Below are positions 6,687 through 12,957 of a stretch of DNA of 12,957 nt, in pieces (positions within the stretch are counted from its first letter, which is position 1; every line of letters begins with the position of its first letter). Origin of the DNA: JBKHHU01 sp046539045 (lineage in GTDB: Bacteria > Planctomycetota > Phycisphaerae > SM23-33); contig JBKHHU010000097.1 in NCBI GenBank assembly GCA_046539045.1, forward strand, positions 1 to 12,957, in the 5' to 3' direction. A program made the position numbers and the translations under genes. The notes below the pieces were generated by a model, which was not told where the DNA came from, searched no databases, and saw only the letters and a program-made list of their open reading frames with translations.

Positions 6687-8183
6687 ATGCAGATCAGAAA
6701 ACAGATAGGGCAGTGGGTGGATCGCATTCGCAACGCGCCTGCCGACGAGTTGACGCGAAGCAAGCGGTTCATTCGGTTCCAGATGCAGTTGTGGCGTTTC
6801 TGCTTCAAGCGGCTGGGAGAGCACAACGCCGGAGCGATGGCAGCGGCGCTTTCATTCCGCACGATCTTCGCTATCGTACCTGTTCTGGTTCTGGCGCTGC
6901 TGGTGGCCAACAACTTCCCGTGGGTTGACTCCAGCGAATACGTACGGGATTTTCTAGAACGCAGCGGATTCGCCCAGATCCGGATCGTGCAGGAGTCCGA
7001 CGGCGATGGCGAAGGTGAGTGGCAAGCCGTCGGAACCACCACCGCTACGGCAACTGCCGCGGCAACCGCCACGGCGACCGCGAAGCTCGACGTGCCGAAA
7101 GACGCTGCACGACCCGCTCCGCCCGCCGACGACATGGTCATCAACGTGGCCGAGGAAATTGAAAACCTGGTGGAGATGGTCGAGCAGAAGCTCAAGGAGG
7201 GGCAGGTGGGCCCGATCGGCGTGGTTCTCCTGATCTGGACCGCTGTGGCGTTGCTTTCGACCATGGAAGTGTCGCTGAACACCATCTTCGGCGCGACTCG
7301 ATCTCGTCCCATCTGGAAGCGGATGCTCGTTTACTGGTCGGTCCTGACGCTGGTGCCCATAGTCATCGCGGCGGCTGTGTACATGGTAAACAACGTGCTG
7401 GACGCGTTCGTGGCCATACCGCTGTTCGCCTGGTTCAGCGCCATCGCGAGCACGACGGTGCAGATTGTCGTTGGCGTGGCGATGCTGGCGGTGGTCTACA
7501 AGATGCTGCCGAACACGCACATCGCGTACCGGTCGGCCATCAGCGGCGCGATGATCGCTTACCCGCTGTACATGATTGCGATGTGGCTGTTCGCACGTTA
7601 CGTCGATTTCGTCGTCACTCAGAACAGCCTCTACGGCGCTTTAGGGCTGCTTCCGTTGTTCCTTGCCTGGTTGTTCCTGATCTGGATGATCTTCCTGTTC
7701 GGGGCCGAGCTTGCGCACACGGCTACCAATCTCAGCGCGATGGAAGCTCGCGAACTGGCAGAGAAGATCCGGATCGGTCCGCGTGAGATGGCAGCCGCCG
7801 CCCTTGCGGTAGCCATTTCCTACCGGAAAGGCGAGGGGTTCGTTTACGCCGAGGACATGGCCAAGCGGCTGCGGCTGCCGGAAGAGACGGTCTGTGAATT
7901 GCTGCGGCGGTTGGAGAATCTTGGAATCGTAGTCCAGTTGGAAGATGACGAGGATGAAGAGAAATTCATACTCGCCAGGCCGGCTGAGCAGGTAAGTCTG
8001 CTCACGTTGACCGATATCAGACCTCGCGAGGGCGAGTCCCACGTGGATCCGAAGGACGCGGAAATCGAGGACGCCCTCGATTGTTTCCATCAGTGGGCGG
8101 AAGGTCGACTGACCAACGCCTCTCTGGCCGACCTTGTTGAGCAACGTCTCACCGCAACACCCGACCAACGGCCCGGGCAATGA
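6687..8183 (+). CDS. YihY/BrkB-family inner-membrane protein with a winged-helix-like tail
   Basis: This 498-residue protein is of the YihY/virulence factor BrkB family (once misnamed RNase BN). The family signature is HNAGAMAAALSFRTIFAIVPVL at residues 46-67, given here as landmarks His46, Ala51-Ala54 and Phe57-Pro65. Membrane segments are about 55-75, 176-198, 214-234, 247-272, 284-305 and 317-341, and MEVSLNTIFG (193-202) is typical. Residues 365-432 are cytoplasmic and look like a winged helix (AEDMAKRLRLPEETVCELLRRLENLGIV), an add-on seen in some members. Residues 105-150 are an acidic then Ala/Thr-rich insert in the first extracytoplasmic loop. The molecular function of the family is unsettled; transport or lipid flipping has been proposed. 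The start at 6687 has only a weak GAAGAAG upstream, fitting coupling to the AsmA-like gene 17 bases before. Family sure, role unsure. Confidence 0.9.
   Translation: MQIRKQIGQWVDRIRNAPADELTRSKRFIRFQMQLWRFCFKRLGEHNAGAMAAALSFRTIFAIVPVLVLALLVANNFPWVDSSEYVRDFLERSGFAQIRIVQESDGDGEGEWQAVGTTTATATAAATATATAKLDVPKDAARPAPPADDMVINVAEEIENLVEMVEQKLKEGQVGPIGVVLLIWTAVALLSTMEVSLNTIFGATRSRPIWKRMLVYWSVLTLVPIVIAAAVYMVNNVLDAFVAIPLFAWFSAIASTTVQIVVGVAMLAVVYKMLPNTHIAYRSAISGAMIAYPLYMIAMWLFARYVDFVVTQNSLYGALGLLPLFLAWLFLIWMIFLFGAELAHTATNLSAMEARELAEKIRIGPREMAAAALAVAISYRKGEGFVYAEDMAKRLRLPEETVCELLRRLENLGIVVQLEDDEDEEKFILARPAEQVSLLTLTDIRPREGESHVDPKDAEIEDALDCFHQWAEGRLTNASLADLVEQRLTATPDQRPGQ
7035..7082 (+). repeat. Ala/Thr low-complexity tract in the YihY-family gene
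   Basis: Sixteen codons of only Thr (ACN) and Ala (GCN) encode residues 117-132 in the loop between the first two membrane segments. Most family members have a short loop here. The tract is in frame and the codons vary, so it resembles a diverged repeat that may change length between strains. Confidence 0.7.
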
Positions 8184-8231
8184 CAGGCGGGTCCGGTTTT
8201 GTCCGTCAGTGGAGAGTATGATTCCTTGGTG

Positions 8232-8261
8232 TAAAATGTTCGAAGCCTTATCGAGAAGGGG
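8232..8261 (+). promoter_or_regulatory. Weak promoter-like -10 and ribosome site before the M48 gene
   Basis: TAAAAT at 8232-8237 resembles a -10 box about 30 bases before the ATG, but no good -35 is present at 16-18 bases. TATGAT at 8217-8222 is an alternative -10. AAGGGG at 8256-8261 is a clear ribosome site with a six-base spacing. The 84-base gap to the previous gene allows either its own promoter or read-through. Confidence 0.3.
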
Positions 8262-8267
8262 ACATAC

Positions 8268-9080
8268 ATGAGCAAGTCGCTATTACTGACGTTGCTGGCA
8301 GTCTGCGTGGCCGGGCCCATTCTCGGCGGCTGCTCCGACATGCCGGTGTTCATCGGCCGGGAGCAGGAGATCGCCATGGGGCGGGAAGCCGCTCCGCAGT
8401 TCGAGAAGGAGTTTGGCGGAGAGGTGGCCAGCGAGAAACTGCAATCGTACGTTTCCTCGATCGGACAGCAGGTGGCGAAAAAATCCGCCCGTCCGGATCT
8501 TCCCTATGAGTTCGCACTGTTGGAGTCCGACACGCCCAATGCCTTCGCCTTACCCGGCGGGAAGATCTACGTCACGCGCGGGCTTGTGGAAGTGATGACG
8601 AATGAACGCCAACTCGCGGCGGTGCTGTCGCACGAAGTGGGGCACGTGGCCCAGCGTCACAACGTCAAGGCACTCCAAGCACAGATGGGCGGGCAGTTGC
8701 TGGCCCAGCTGGCTGCGTCCATTTTTGAGGGAACGGCAGGTCAGGTGGCCGGGGCAGCGGCGAAGGTCGCCACCGGAATGGCCAACCTGAAGTACTCCCG
8801 CTCGAACGAGTACCAAGCCGACAAGGTTGGTATCGACATCATGACGGCCGCGGATTACGACCCAGAGGGGATGGTCGAGTTGTTGCAGGTGCTCTACAGT
8901 CTGCACGAACAGGAACCCGGCCGGTTTGGTGAGATGTTCCAGACCCACCCGCTGACGAGCAAACGCATTGAGAACGCGCGTCAGTACATCAAGGACAACT
9001 ACCCCTCTTACCAGTTCGGTACGCCTCCGCCCAATGAAGACAAGTTCTTGCAGATGCGTTCATTGTTGAAAAAAACGTGA
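8268..9080 (+). CDS. M48 family metallopeptidase, predicted lipoprotein (LoiP/YcaL-like)
   Basis: This 270-residue protein has a signal peptide ending in a lipobox (LGGC, Cys22), so it is probably a lipid-anchored periplasmic protein. The zinc site HEVGH is at 122-126, with Glu123 the catalytic base, and the third ligand is Glu181 in SNEYQAD. NAFALPGGKIYVTRGL (91-106) and HPLTSKRI (227-234) are further conserved marks of the M48 family. The length and the lack of TPR repeats make it closer to LoiP/YcaL than to BepA. Such enzymes clear misfolded outer-membrane or periplasmic proteins; the substrate here is unknown. The ATG at 8268 is supported by AAGGGG. A terminator-like hairpin follows, so this may end the transcript that began at the AsmA-like gene. 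Confidence 0.93.
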   Translation: MSKSLLLTLLAVCVAGPILGGCSDMPVFIGREQEIAMGREAAPQFEKEFGGEVASEKLQSYVSSIGQQVAKKSARPDLPYEFALLESDTPNAFALPGGKIYVTRGLVEVMTNERQLAAVLSHEVGHVAQRHNVKALQAQMGGQLLAQLAASIFEGTAGQVAGAAAKVATGMANLKYSRSNEYQADKVGIDIMTAADYDPEGMVELLQVLYSLHEQEPGRFGEMFQTHPLTSKRIENARQYIKDNYPSYQFGTPPPNEDKFLQMRSLLKKT

Positions 9081-9134
9081 CGCAACAATTTGTCGCGCAG
9101 CAAAAAATCGCAATCTGAAAAAGTTTCCAGAGAC

Positions 9135-9160
9135 GCGGGTCATAGGCCCGCTTCCTTTCT
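9135..9160 (+). terminator. Terminator-like hairpin after the M48 gene
   Basis: GCGGGT (9135-9140) pairs with GCCCGC (9146-9151) through five Watson-Crick pairs and one G-T wobble, with loop CATAG. The pyrimidine run TTCCTTTCT (9152-9160) follows, and an A-rich stretch precedes it. The stem is short, so efficiency is uncertain. Confidence 0.5.
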
Positions 9161-9465
9161 GCGCCGGCGATGTCTCCAGCGCGTCATAGCGGTAACTGTT
9201 GAGGTTTAAGTAAATTATGCATCGTTCATTCCGGTCGGTTGTTACGGCTCATACCTGTGCCGGAGTGCGTCAACTGCCTGCCTCATCGCCGATTGCCCGC
9301 CGGCGGTCGGCAGGAAAAAGGGGCCCCGGCGTTTTCTGGGGCAGATGGTGGTGCATACCATTTACTGAGATAGAAAATCTATCGCTTATCTATTGCAGCC
9401 GCTTCTGGTTAGCCGACCACATCACGGCACTTGGATAGTGGCATCCGCGGAAAGGAGACAGATTC
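9161..9465. other. Long gene-free leader region before the DUF11 gene
   Basis: No convincing gene lies here. The short frame starting at 9217 has no good ribosome site and an Arg/Cys/Trp-rich product. The region holds a ten-base palindrome CCGCCGGCGG (9297-9306) nested between GCCGA and TCGGC arms, a hairpin with GCCCCG (9323-9328) against TGGGGC (9337-9342), and an AT-rich inverted repeat GATAG-N5-CTATC (9369-9383). The last could be an operator or promoter element. No clean -35/-10 pair was found. AAAGGAG at 9451-9457 is a strong ribosome site eight bases before the ATG. Confidence 0.35.
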
Positions 9466-11760
9466 ATGGTACGTTCAAGGAACCTCTTCATTTTCATGAT
9501 CGCGTGTTCGGTGCTGGCAGTGACGGTCGCCGGGTGCCGCGATCACTTCCCCCATTCGTGGACCGCGCCCCTGCCGGGCGGTCCGGTCGAATATTCTCAC
9601 CCCGAGCCGATGGAAGGCGGCTACTACACCAACTGGGATCCCTACGCCAAGTCGATTGAGATCGACAAGGTGGTGCAGACCACGCCGGTCGGCAGCCAAC
9701 AGATCCTGATTGCGACCGTTCGAGACAAGAACGGCGATCCGCTGCCGAACCGCCGCGTCGAGTGGATCATCCCGGAAGGGGCCAGCGGCGCCTTCGTCGA
9801 AGTCGATGAGAGCGGATGGCGAGCCAGCCGCGGGTACAAGATGACCAATACGCTGGCGGTCACCCATACCAACAACTTCGACCACGTACTGACCCGCGGG
9901 AACGACGACCCCAGCGATGATATCAAACTCAAACGAGGGCAGACCTGGGCCGTCGTCACTTCCGCCGGCGAGGGTACCACCGACGTGATTGCCTACGCTC
10001 CCGGTATCTACAACTGGAAAGAGCACAAGGCCTTTGCCAAGGTCAACTGGTTTGACGTGAAGTTCGAAGGTCCCCCCTCCGCTCGCAACGCGGTCGGTAC
10101 CGACCATACGCTGACCACCAAGGTCAACAAGCATTCCGATGGCTCGGCCATCGAGGGCCATGTTGTCAATTACCGGATCGAGAGCGGGCCCAAGGCCACG
10201 TTCGGTGATACCGGAAAGGATACTGCTTCGGTCAAGACCGACTCCAACGGCGAAGCGTCCATTACGCTCAAGCAGGTCGAACCGATGGAAGGCGTCAACG
10301 AGATCTCCATCGAGGTCGTCAGGCCGGAGAACAAAGAATGCTGCATCCCGGCTGCCGTCATGGGCACGGCGACCACCACGAAGACGTGGGTCGGTCCGGA
10401 CATCGCCATTCGCAAGAGTGGTCCGCGTCAGGCCGTCATCGACCGCAATTTCACCTACACGATCCAGGTTTCCAACCCGGCAGAGGTGGAAGCGACCAAC
10501 GTGGTCGTGACCGATACTCTTCCGGAAGGCCTCACCTACGTCAGCAGCAGTCCGGAAGCAGACCGCGACGGCCGGAAGTTGACCTGGGAAATGGCTTCCC
10601 TCGCCGGTGGCGAAAGCGAAACCCTCCGCGTGACCGTCAAGGGCGCAGAACAGGGCTCCTACGAGAACTGTGCTGACGTCAAGGCCGACATGGGCCTCAG
10701 CGGCAGGGATTGTGCCACCACCGAGATTGTGAAGGCTGCTCTGGAACTGACCAAGAGCGGGCCGGAAGAGGCGCTGATCTGCGAACCGATCAAGTACAGT
10801 CTGACGGTGCGGAACACTGGTGCTGCCGAAGCGAGCAATGTCAAGATCGTCGACAAGCTGCCGGATGGTCTGGTCTCTCGCGACGGTGAACAGGAAGTGA
10901 CCTTCAACGTCGGCACGCTCTCGGCCGGAGCGGCCAGAACGGTCAGCTTCATTGCCGACGCCAAGAGCACCGGCAACTACACCAACAATGCCACGGTAAC
11001 CGCCGATGGCGGTCTGGAAGCCAAGGCATCGGCACAGACGCGTGTTCGCGAGCCGGTCCTCAAAATCACCAAGACCGGTGCCAAGACGCAGTACATCGGA
11101 AGGGCCGTGACCTACACGATCAACGTATCCAATACCGGCGATGCCGAGGCACGCAACACGATGCTCGTCGACACGCTCGGCAACGGCGCGGAGTTCATTG
11201 AAGCCAGCAATGGCGGGACGCTTCGCAACGGTAAGGTCGTCTGGAACTTGGGCACTATTGCTCCGGATGCCAGCAAGAAGGTCACCGTCAAGGTCAATCT
11301 GACCGAGGCGGGCACGATCAGCAACACCGCCGAAGCGACGGCATTCTGTGCAAAGGCGGTAACTGCCTCGGCTTCCACGAAGGTGACGGGAATTGCCGCT
11401 ATTCTTCTGGAGTGTGTTGACCAGGTTGACCCGGTGCAGGTCGGCGACAATGAGACTTACACCATTACTGTGACCAACCAGGGCACCGCAGATGCGACGA
11501 AGGTCAACATCGTCGTGGTCCTGCCCGATGAACAGGAGTACGTCTCCTCCGATGGTCCGACCAAGGCAAACGTGGACGGTCAGAAGATCGTCTTCGATCC
11601 GCTGGCCAAGATCGCTCCAAAGGACGAGGCCAAGTGGAAAGTTGTAGTCAAGGGTCTCAAGCCCGGCGATGTCCGCTTCCGCGTTGAGATGTCCAGTGCG
11701 GACCACACCAAGCCGGTCATTGAGACCGAAAGCACCACTATATATGAACCCGGTGAATAA
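9466..11760 (+). CDS. Lipoprotein with Ig-like domains and four DUF11 (OmcB-like) repeats
   Basis: This 764-residue protein starts with a lipoprotein signal (TVAGC, Cys24). Residues about 65-200 and 201-300 look like invasin/Big_1-type Ig domains (LIATVRDKNGDPLPNRRVEW; TDSNGEASITLK). Four DUF11 repeats follow at about 311-422, 424-528, 529-640 and 641-757, each with a 'YTIxVxNxGxAxAxNVxVxDxLP' pattern (for example YTIQVSNPAEVEATNVVV and YTINVSNTGDAEARNTML). Mature cysteines are few: 24, 292, 293, 402, 416, 439, 628 and 650, with several near repeat borders, which allows cross-links as in chlamydial OmcB. The role is probably structural or adhesive at the cell envelope; the ligand is unknown. 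The start is set by AAAGGAG at 9451-9457. Two hairpins separate it from the next gene. Domain calls are from pattern recognition. Confidence 0.85.
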   Translation: MVRSRNLFIFMIACSVLAVTVAGCRDHFPHSWTAPLPGGPVEYSHPEPMEGGYYTNWDPYAKSIEIDKVVQTTPVGSQQILIATVRDKNGDPLPNRRVEWIIPEGASGAFVEVDESGWRASRGYKMTNTLAVTHTNNFDHVLTRGNDDPSDDIKLKRGQTWAVVTSAGEGTTDVIAYAPGIYNWKEHKAFAKVNWFDVKFEGPPSARNAVGTDHTLTTKVNKHSDGSAIEGHVVNYRIESGPKATFGDTGKDTASVKTDSNGEASITLKQVEPMEGVNEISIEVVRPENKECCIPAAVMGTATTTKTWVGPDIAIRKSGPRQAVIDRNFTYTIQVSNPAEVEATNVVVTDTLPEGLTYVSSSPEADRDGRKLTWEMASLAGGESETLRVTVKGAEQGSYENCADVKADMGLSGRDCATTEIVKAALELTKSGPEEALICEPIKYSLTVRNTGAAEASNVKIVDKLPDGLVSRDGEQEVTFNVGTLSAGAARTVSFIADAKSTGNYTNNATVTADGGLEAKASAQTRVREPVLKITKTGAKTQYIGRAVTYTINVSNTGDAEARNTMLVDTLGNGAEFIEASNGGTLRNGKVVWNLGTIAPDASKKVTVKVNLTEAGTISNTAEATAFCAKAVTASASTKVTGIAAILLECVDQVDPVQVGDNETYTITVTNQGTADATKVNIVVVLPDEQEYVSSDGPTKANVDGQKIVFDPLAKIAPKDEAKWKVVVKGLKPGDVRFRVEMSSADHTKPVIETESTTIYEPGE
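10396..11736 (+). repeat. Four tandem DUF11 repeats (coding)
   Basis: Four units of about 105-117 residues each start with a '(L/I)xxxKxGPxxxxx' strand and contain a conserved (Y/F)xIxVxN motif, then a '(D)xLPxGxxxV' turn and a 'WxxGxLxxGxxxxxxVxxxxxxxG' strand. Units 1-3 are most alike. Unit 4 is more diverged and ends the protein. The repeat identity is at the protein level; I saw no long exact DNA repeat. Confidence 0.75.
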
Positions 11761-11798
11761 CCGAGCCAGGACAGTGGTGACAGACAAATGACCGAGCC

Positions 11799-11829
11799 GC
11801 CGCGTTCCGGGCACGTCCCGGAACGCGGC
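11799..11829 (+). terminator. Perfect 13-bp hairpin downstream of the DUF11 gene
   Basis: GCCGCGTTCCGGG (11799-11811) is the exact reverse complement of 11817-11829, with the five-base loop CACGT. What follows is AGGCTTGTCC, not a T run, so it is a poor classical intrinsic terminator. It may protect the 3' end or take part in a larger switch with the next hairpin. Confidence 0.6.
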
Positions 11830-11847
11830 AGGCTTGTCCGAAATTCG

Positions 11848-11882
11848 CGGGCTCGGCGGGTATTCGCCGGGCCCGTTTGTAT
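11848..11882 (+). terminator. Terminator-like hairpin directly before the LEA14 gene
   Basis: CGGGCTCGGCG (11848-11858) pairs with CGCCGGGCCCG (11865-11875): eleven pairs with one T-G wobble, loop GGTATT, followed by TTTGTAT. It ends only eight bases before the GGGAG ribosome site of the next gene. There is no room for a promoter between them, so transcription must read through it. It therefore fits an attenuator better than a simple terminator. Confidence 0.55.
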
Positions 11883-11894
11883 GGGAGCAGAGCC

Positions 11895-12743
11895 ATGTTC
11901 ACCAGCCGTGTAAGACAATGTTTCGTTCTCGTCCTGACGGCCACAGCATTCGCGTGCGGCGGATGCAATACGCTTACCGATCTGCTCGGAGGTCAGCCCA
12001 CGGCGAAGCTCACCGGTGCCCGGCTGGCGGATGCAGACCTGCAGGCGGCAGATCTGGTTCTCGATCTGGAGGTGACGAATCCGTACGCAGCCGCGATTCC
12101 GCTGGCCGATGTGGATTACGACCTCAGCAGCAGCGGCAAACAACTGCTGTCCGGCACGAGCGATTTGGGGGCGTCAATTCCTGCCCGGTCGAGCAAGACC
12201 CTGCAGGTTCCCGTGCGACTGGTGTACGCCGATCTGCTGTCGGCGCTTTCGGTCGTCACCCCGGGCCAACTCATGCCGTACGAAGCGGCGGTCGCCCTGA
12301 AGATTCCCATGCCCGCCGGAGGATCTGTGCCCTTCAATCTCCGCAGGGAAGGCAAGCTGCCCATCCCGACGGCTCCGGGTGTGCAGGTTGAGTCTTTGAC
12401 ATGGAAGAAGCTGACGATGACCGAAGCAAGTGGCACGGCCAGGCTCAACATCACCAACCGCAACCAGTTCCCGGTGGACCTGTCATCGCTGAAGTATGCC
12501 ATGTCGCTGGCGGGTGTGGAGGTGGCCGATTCCACCTTGACCAAAGACGTTGCCTTCCAGCCGGGGCAGACGAAGCAGATCGAACTACCGCTTCGCTTCA
12601 GTCCGGTGAAGCTCGGTACGTCGGCCGCGGCTATCCTGCAGGGCGGAAAGCTGGATTACAGTCTGGACGGCCGGATGAATGCCCTGACGGATTACGGCAG
12701 GATCACGCTTCCGCTGGACACCGGGGGAACCATGCGCCAGTAG
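11895..12743 (+). CDS. Two-domain LEA14/WHy-type lipoprotein
   Basis: This 282-residue protein has a hydrophobic signal (10-20) ending at CGGC, so lipid attachment at Cys21 or Cys24 is likely. Two LEA14-like (water-stress/WHy) domains follow. The first, about 36-155, has LDLEVTNPYAAAIPLADVDY at 56-75. The second, about 163-275, has LNITNRNQFPVDLSSLKYAM at 184-203. Both show the 'NPxxxxIPLxxxxY' style of the family, followed by a Gly turn and a Pro-rich strand. Bacterial members are linked to stress tolerance or envelope binding, but the role is poorly known. I chose ATG at 11895 because GGGAG (11883-11887) lies seven bases upstream; the frame is open back to a TTG at 11877 inside the hairpin tail, which is less likely. 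Located after two hairpins that may regulate it. Confidence 0.85.
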   Translation: MFTSRVRQCFVLVLTATAFACGGCNTLTDLLGGQPTAKLTGARLADADLQAADLVLDLEVTNPYAAAIPLADVDYDLSSSGKQLLSGTSDLGASIPARSSKTLQVPVRLVYADLLSALSVVTPGQLMPYEAAVALKIPMPAGGSVPFNLRREGKLPIPTAPGVQVESLTWKKLTMTEASGTARLNITNRNQFPVDLSSLKYAMSLAGVEVADSTLTKDVAFQPGQTKQIELPLRFSPVKLGTSAAAILQGGKLDYSLDGRMNALTDYGRITLPLDTGGTMRQ

Positions 12744-12748
12744 AGGAA

Positions 12749-12957
12749 ATGATGAAGCGAAGGTCACGTGTCTTACCCCGGGAGACCTGTCGGTCTGCGA
12801 TGAGCTACCGGCCCGGCGACGGACCGGGATCATCGCCGACGAGGCTTCGATCTTCATGGAGCAGGTGGTGTGCCGCGAGAACACGCTCGCGGCGTACGCG
12901 GGCGGAACATCGGCCGGTTGATTCGCGACCTGACGCCGCAACTGCGGGGCTGGGTGG
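12749..12957 (+). pseudogene. Remnant of a group II intron reverse transcriptase/maturase (internally deleted, frameshifted)
   Basis: Three frames must be joined to read this. ATG ATG AAG at 12749 is in one frame. From 12757 a second frame reads VTCLTPGDLSVCDELPARRR, then IADEASIFMEQVVCRENTLAAY, which resembles the N-terminal lead-in of group II intron RTs; the landmarks are Met-Glu-Gln at 12856-12864 and Ala-Ala-Tyr at 12889-12897. That frame stops at TGA 12919. From about 12900 a third frame reads GRNIGRLIRDLTPQLRGWV, the C-terminal maturase-region pattern (L-x-P-x-LRGW) usually some 300 residues later. The catalytic YADD block is therefore missing. The product would be inactive. No intron 5' end (GTGCG-like) is seen between the LEA14 stop and this remnant. 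The family call comes from recognition; the sequence stops at the window edge. Confidence 0.6.

Noticed and set aside
9217..9438. A 73-codon plus-strand frame in the DUF11 leader
   Set aside because: There is no properly spaced ribosome site, the product is Arg/Trp/Cys-rich without a pattern, and it runs across inverted repeats.
9475..11814. A 779-codon open frame on the minus strand, opposite the DUF11 gene
   Set aside because: It mirrors the sense gene almost end to end. The sense protein has a signal peptide, a strong ribosome site and four recognisable repeats; the antisense product shows none of these.
11877..11894. A TTG start extending the LEA14 lipoprotein by six residues
   Set aside because: It lies in the tail of hairpin 2 without an upstream ribosome site, whereas ATG at 11895 has GGGAG at good spacing and gives a normal signal peptide.
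12585..12941. A 118-codon minus-strand frame at the right edge
   Set aside because: It overlaps the end of the LEA14 gene and the RT remnant, which show recognisable plus-strand protein patterns. The antisense product shows none.

Overview
The window looks like a GC-rich (about 60% by eye) chromosomal segment of an anaerobic or facultatively anaerobic Gram-negative-type bacterium. A member of the Planctomycetota, perhaps Phycisphaerae-like, is my best guess. That rests on style rather than a marker gene: Pro/Thr/Gln runs of the PTTQP kind, a lipoprotein with tandem DUF11 (OmcB-like) repeats, several lipobox signal peptides ending in a Gly-Gly-Cys type motif, and an envelope with a periplasm. 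No rRNA, tRNA or CRISPR array was seen.

Region 1 (1-2172, minus strand) is a redox operon read right to left: rex (NADH/NAD+ sensing repressor), a NuoE-like [2Fe-2S] subunit, and the first 329 codons of a NuoF/HydB-like flavoprotein that runs off the left edge. A good sigma-70-type promoter (TTGACG-N17-TATAGT) lies upstream of rex, with a weaker second one behind it. The repeat ATCGAGAAA lies just downstream of both predicted start sites and may be an operator. The subunit pattern fits an NAD(P)-linked, possibly electron-bifurcating [FeFe]-hydrogenase or formate dehydrogenase, with Rex tuning it to the NADH/NAD+ ratio. The catalytic subunit is not in the window.

Region 2 (2569-8183, plus strand) holds a 1366-residue AsmA-like protein with one N-terminal membrane anchor and, 17 bases later, a YihY/BrkB-family polytopic membrane protein with a cytoplasmic winged-helix-like tail. 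Their spacing suggests one transcript. Together they suggest inner-to-outer-membrane lipid traffic, which is inference.

Region 3 (8268-12743, plus strand) encodes three predicted envelope lipoproteins: an M48 metallopeptidase (HEVGH, LoiP/YcaL-like in size and layout), a 764-residue protein with Ig-like domains and four DUF11 repeats, and a two-domain LEA14/WHy-type protein. A terminator-like hairpin follows the M48 gene, then a 385-base region without a gene. Between the DUF11 and LEA14 genes lie two strong hairpins whose arms can re-pair in an attenuator-like way.

The right edge (12749-12957) carries what reads as a wrecked group II intron reverse transcriptase: its extreme N terminus joined, out of frame, to its C-terminal maturase region, with the catalytic middle missing. 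No wholly new system is evident. The attenuator-like leader, the rex operator repeats and the deleted intron ORF are the most worthwhile leads.
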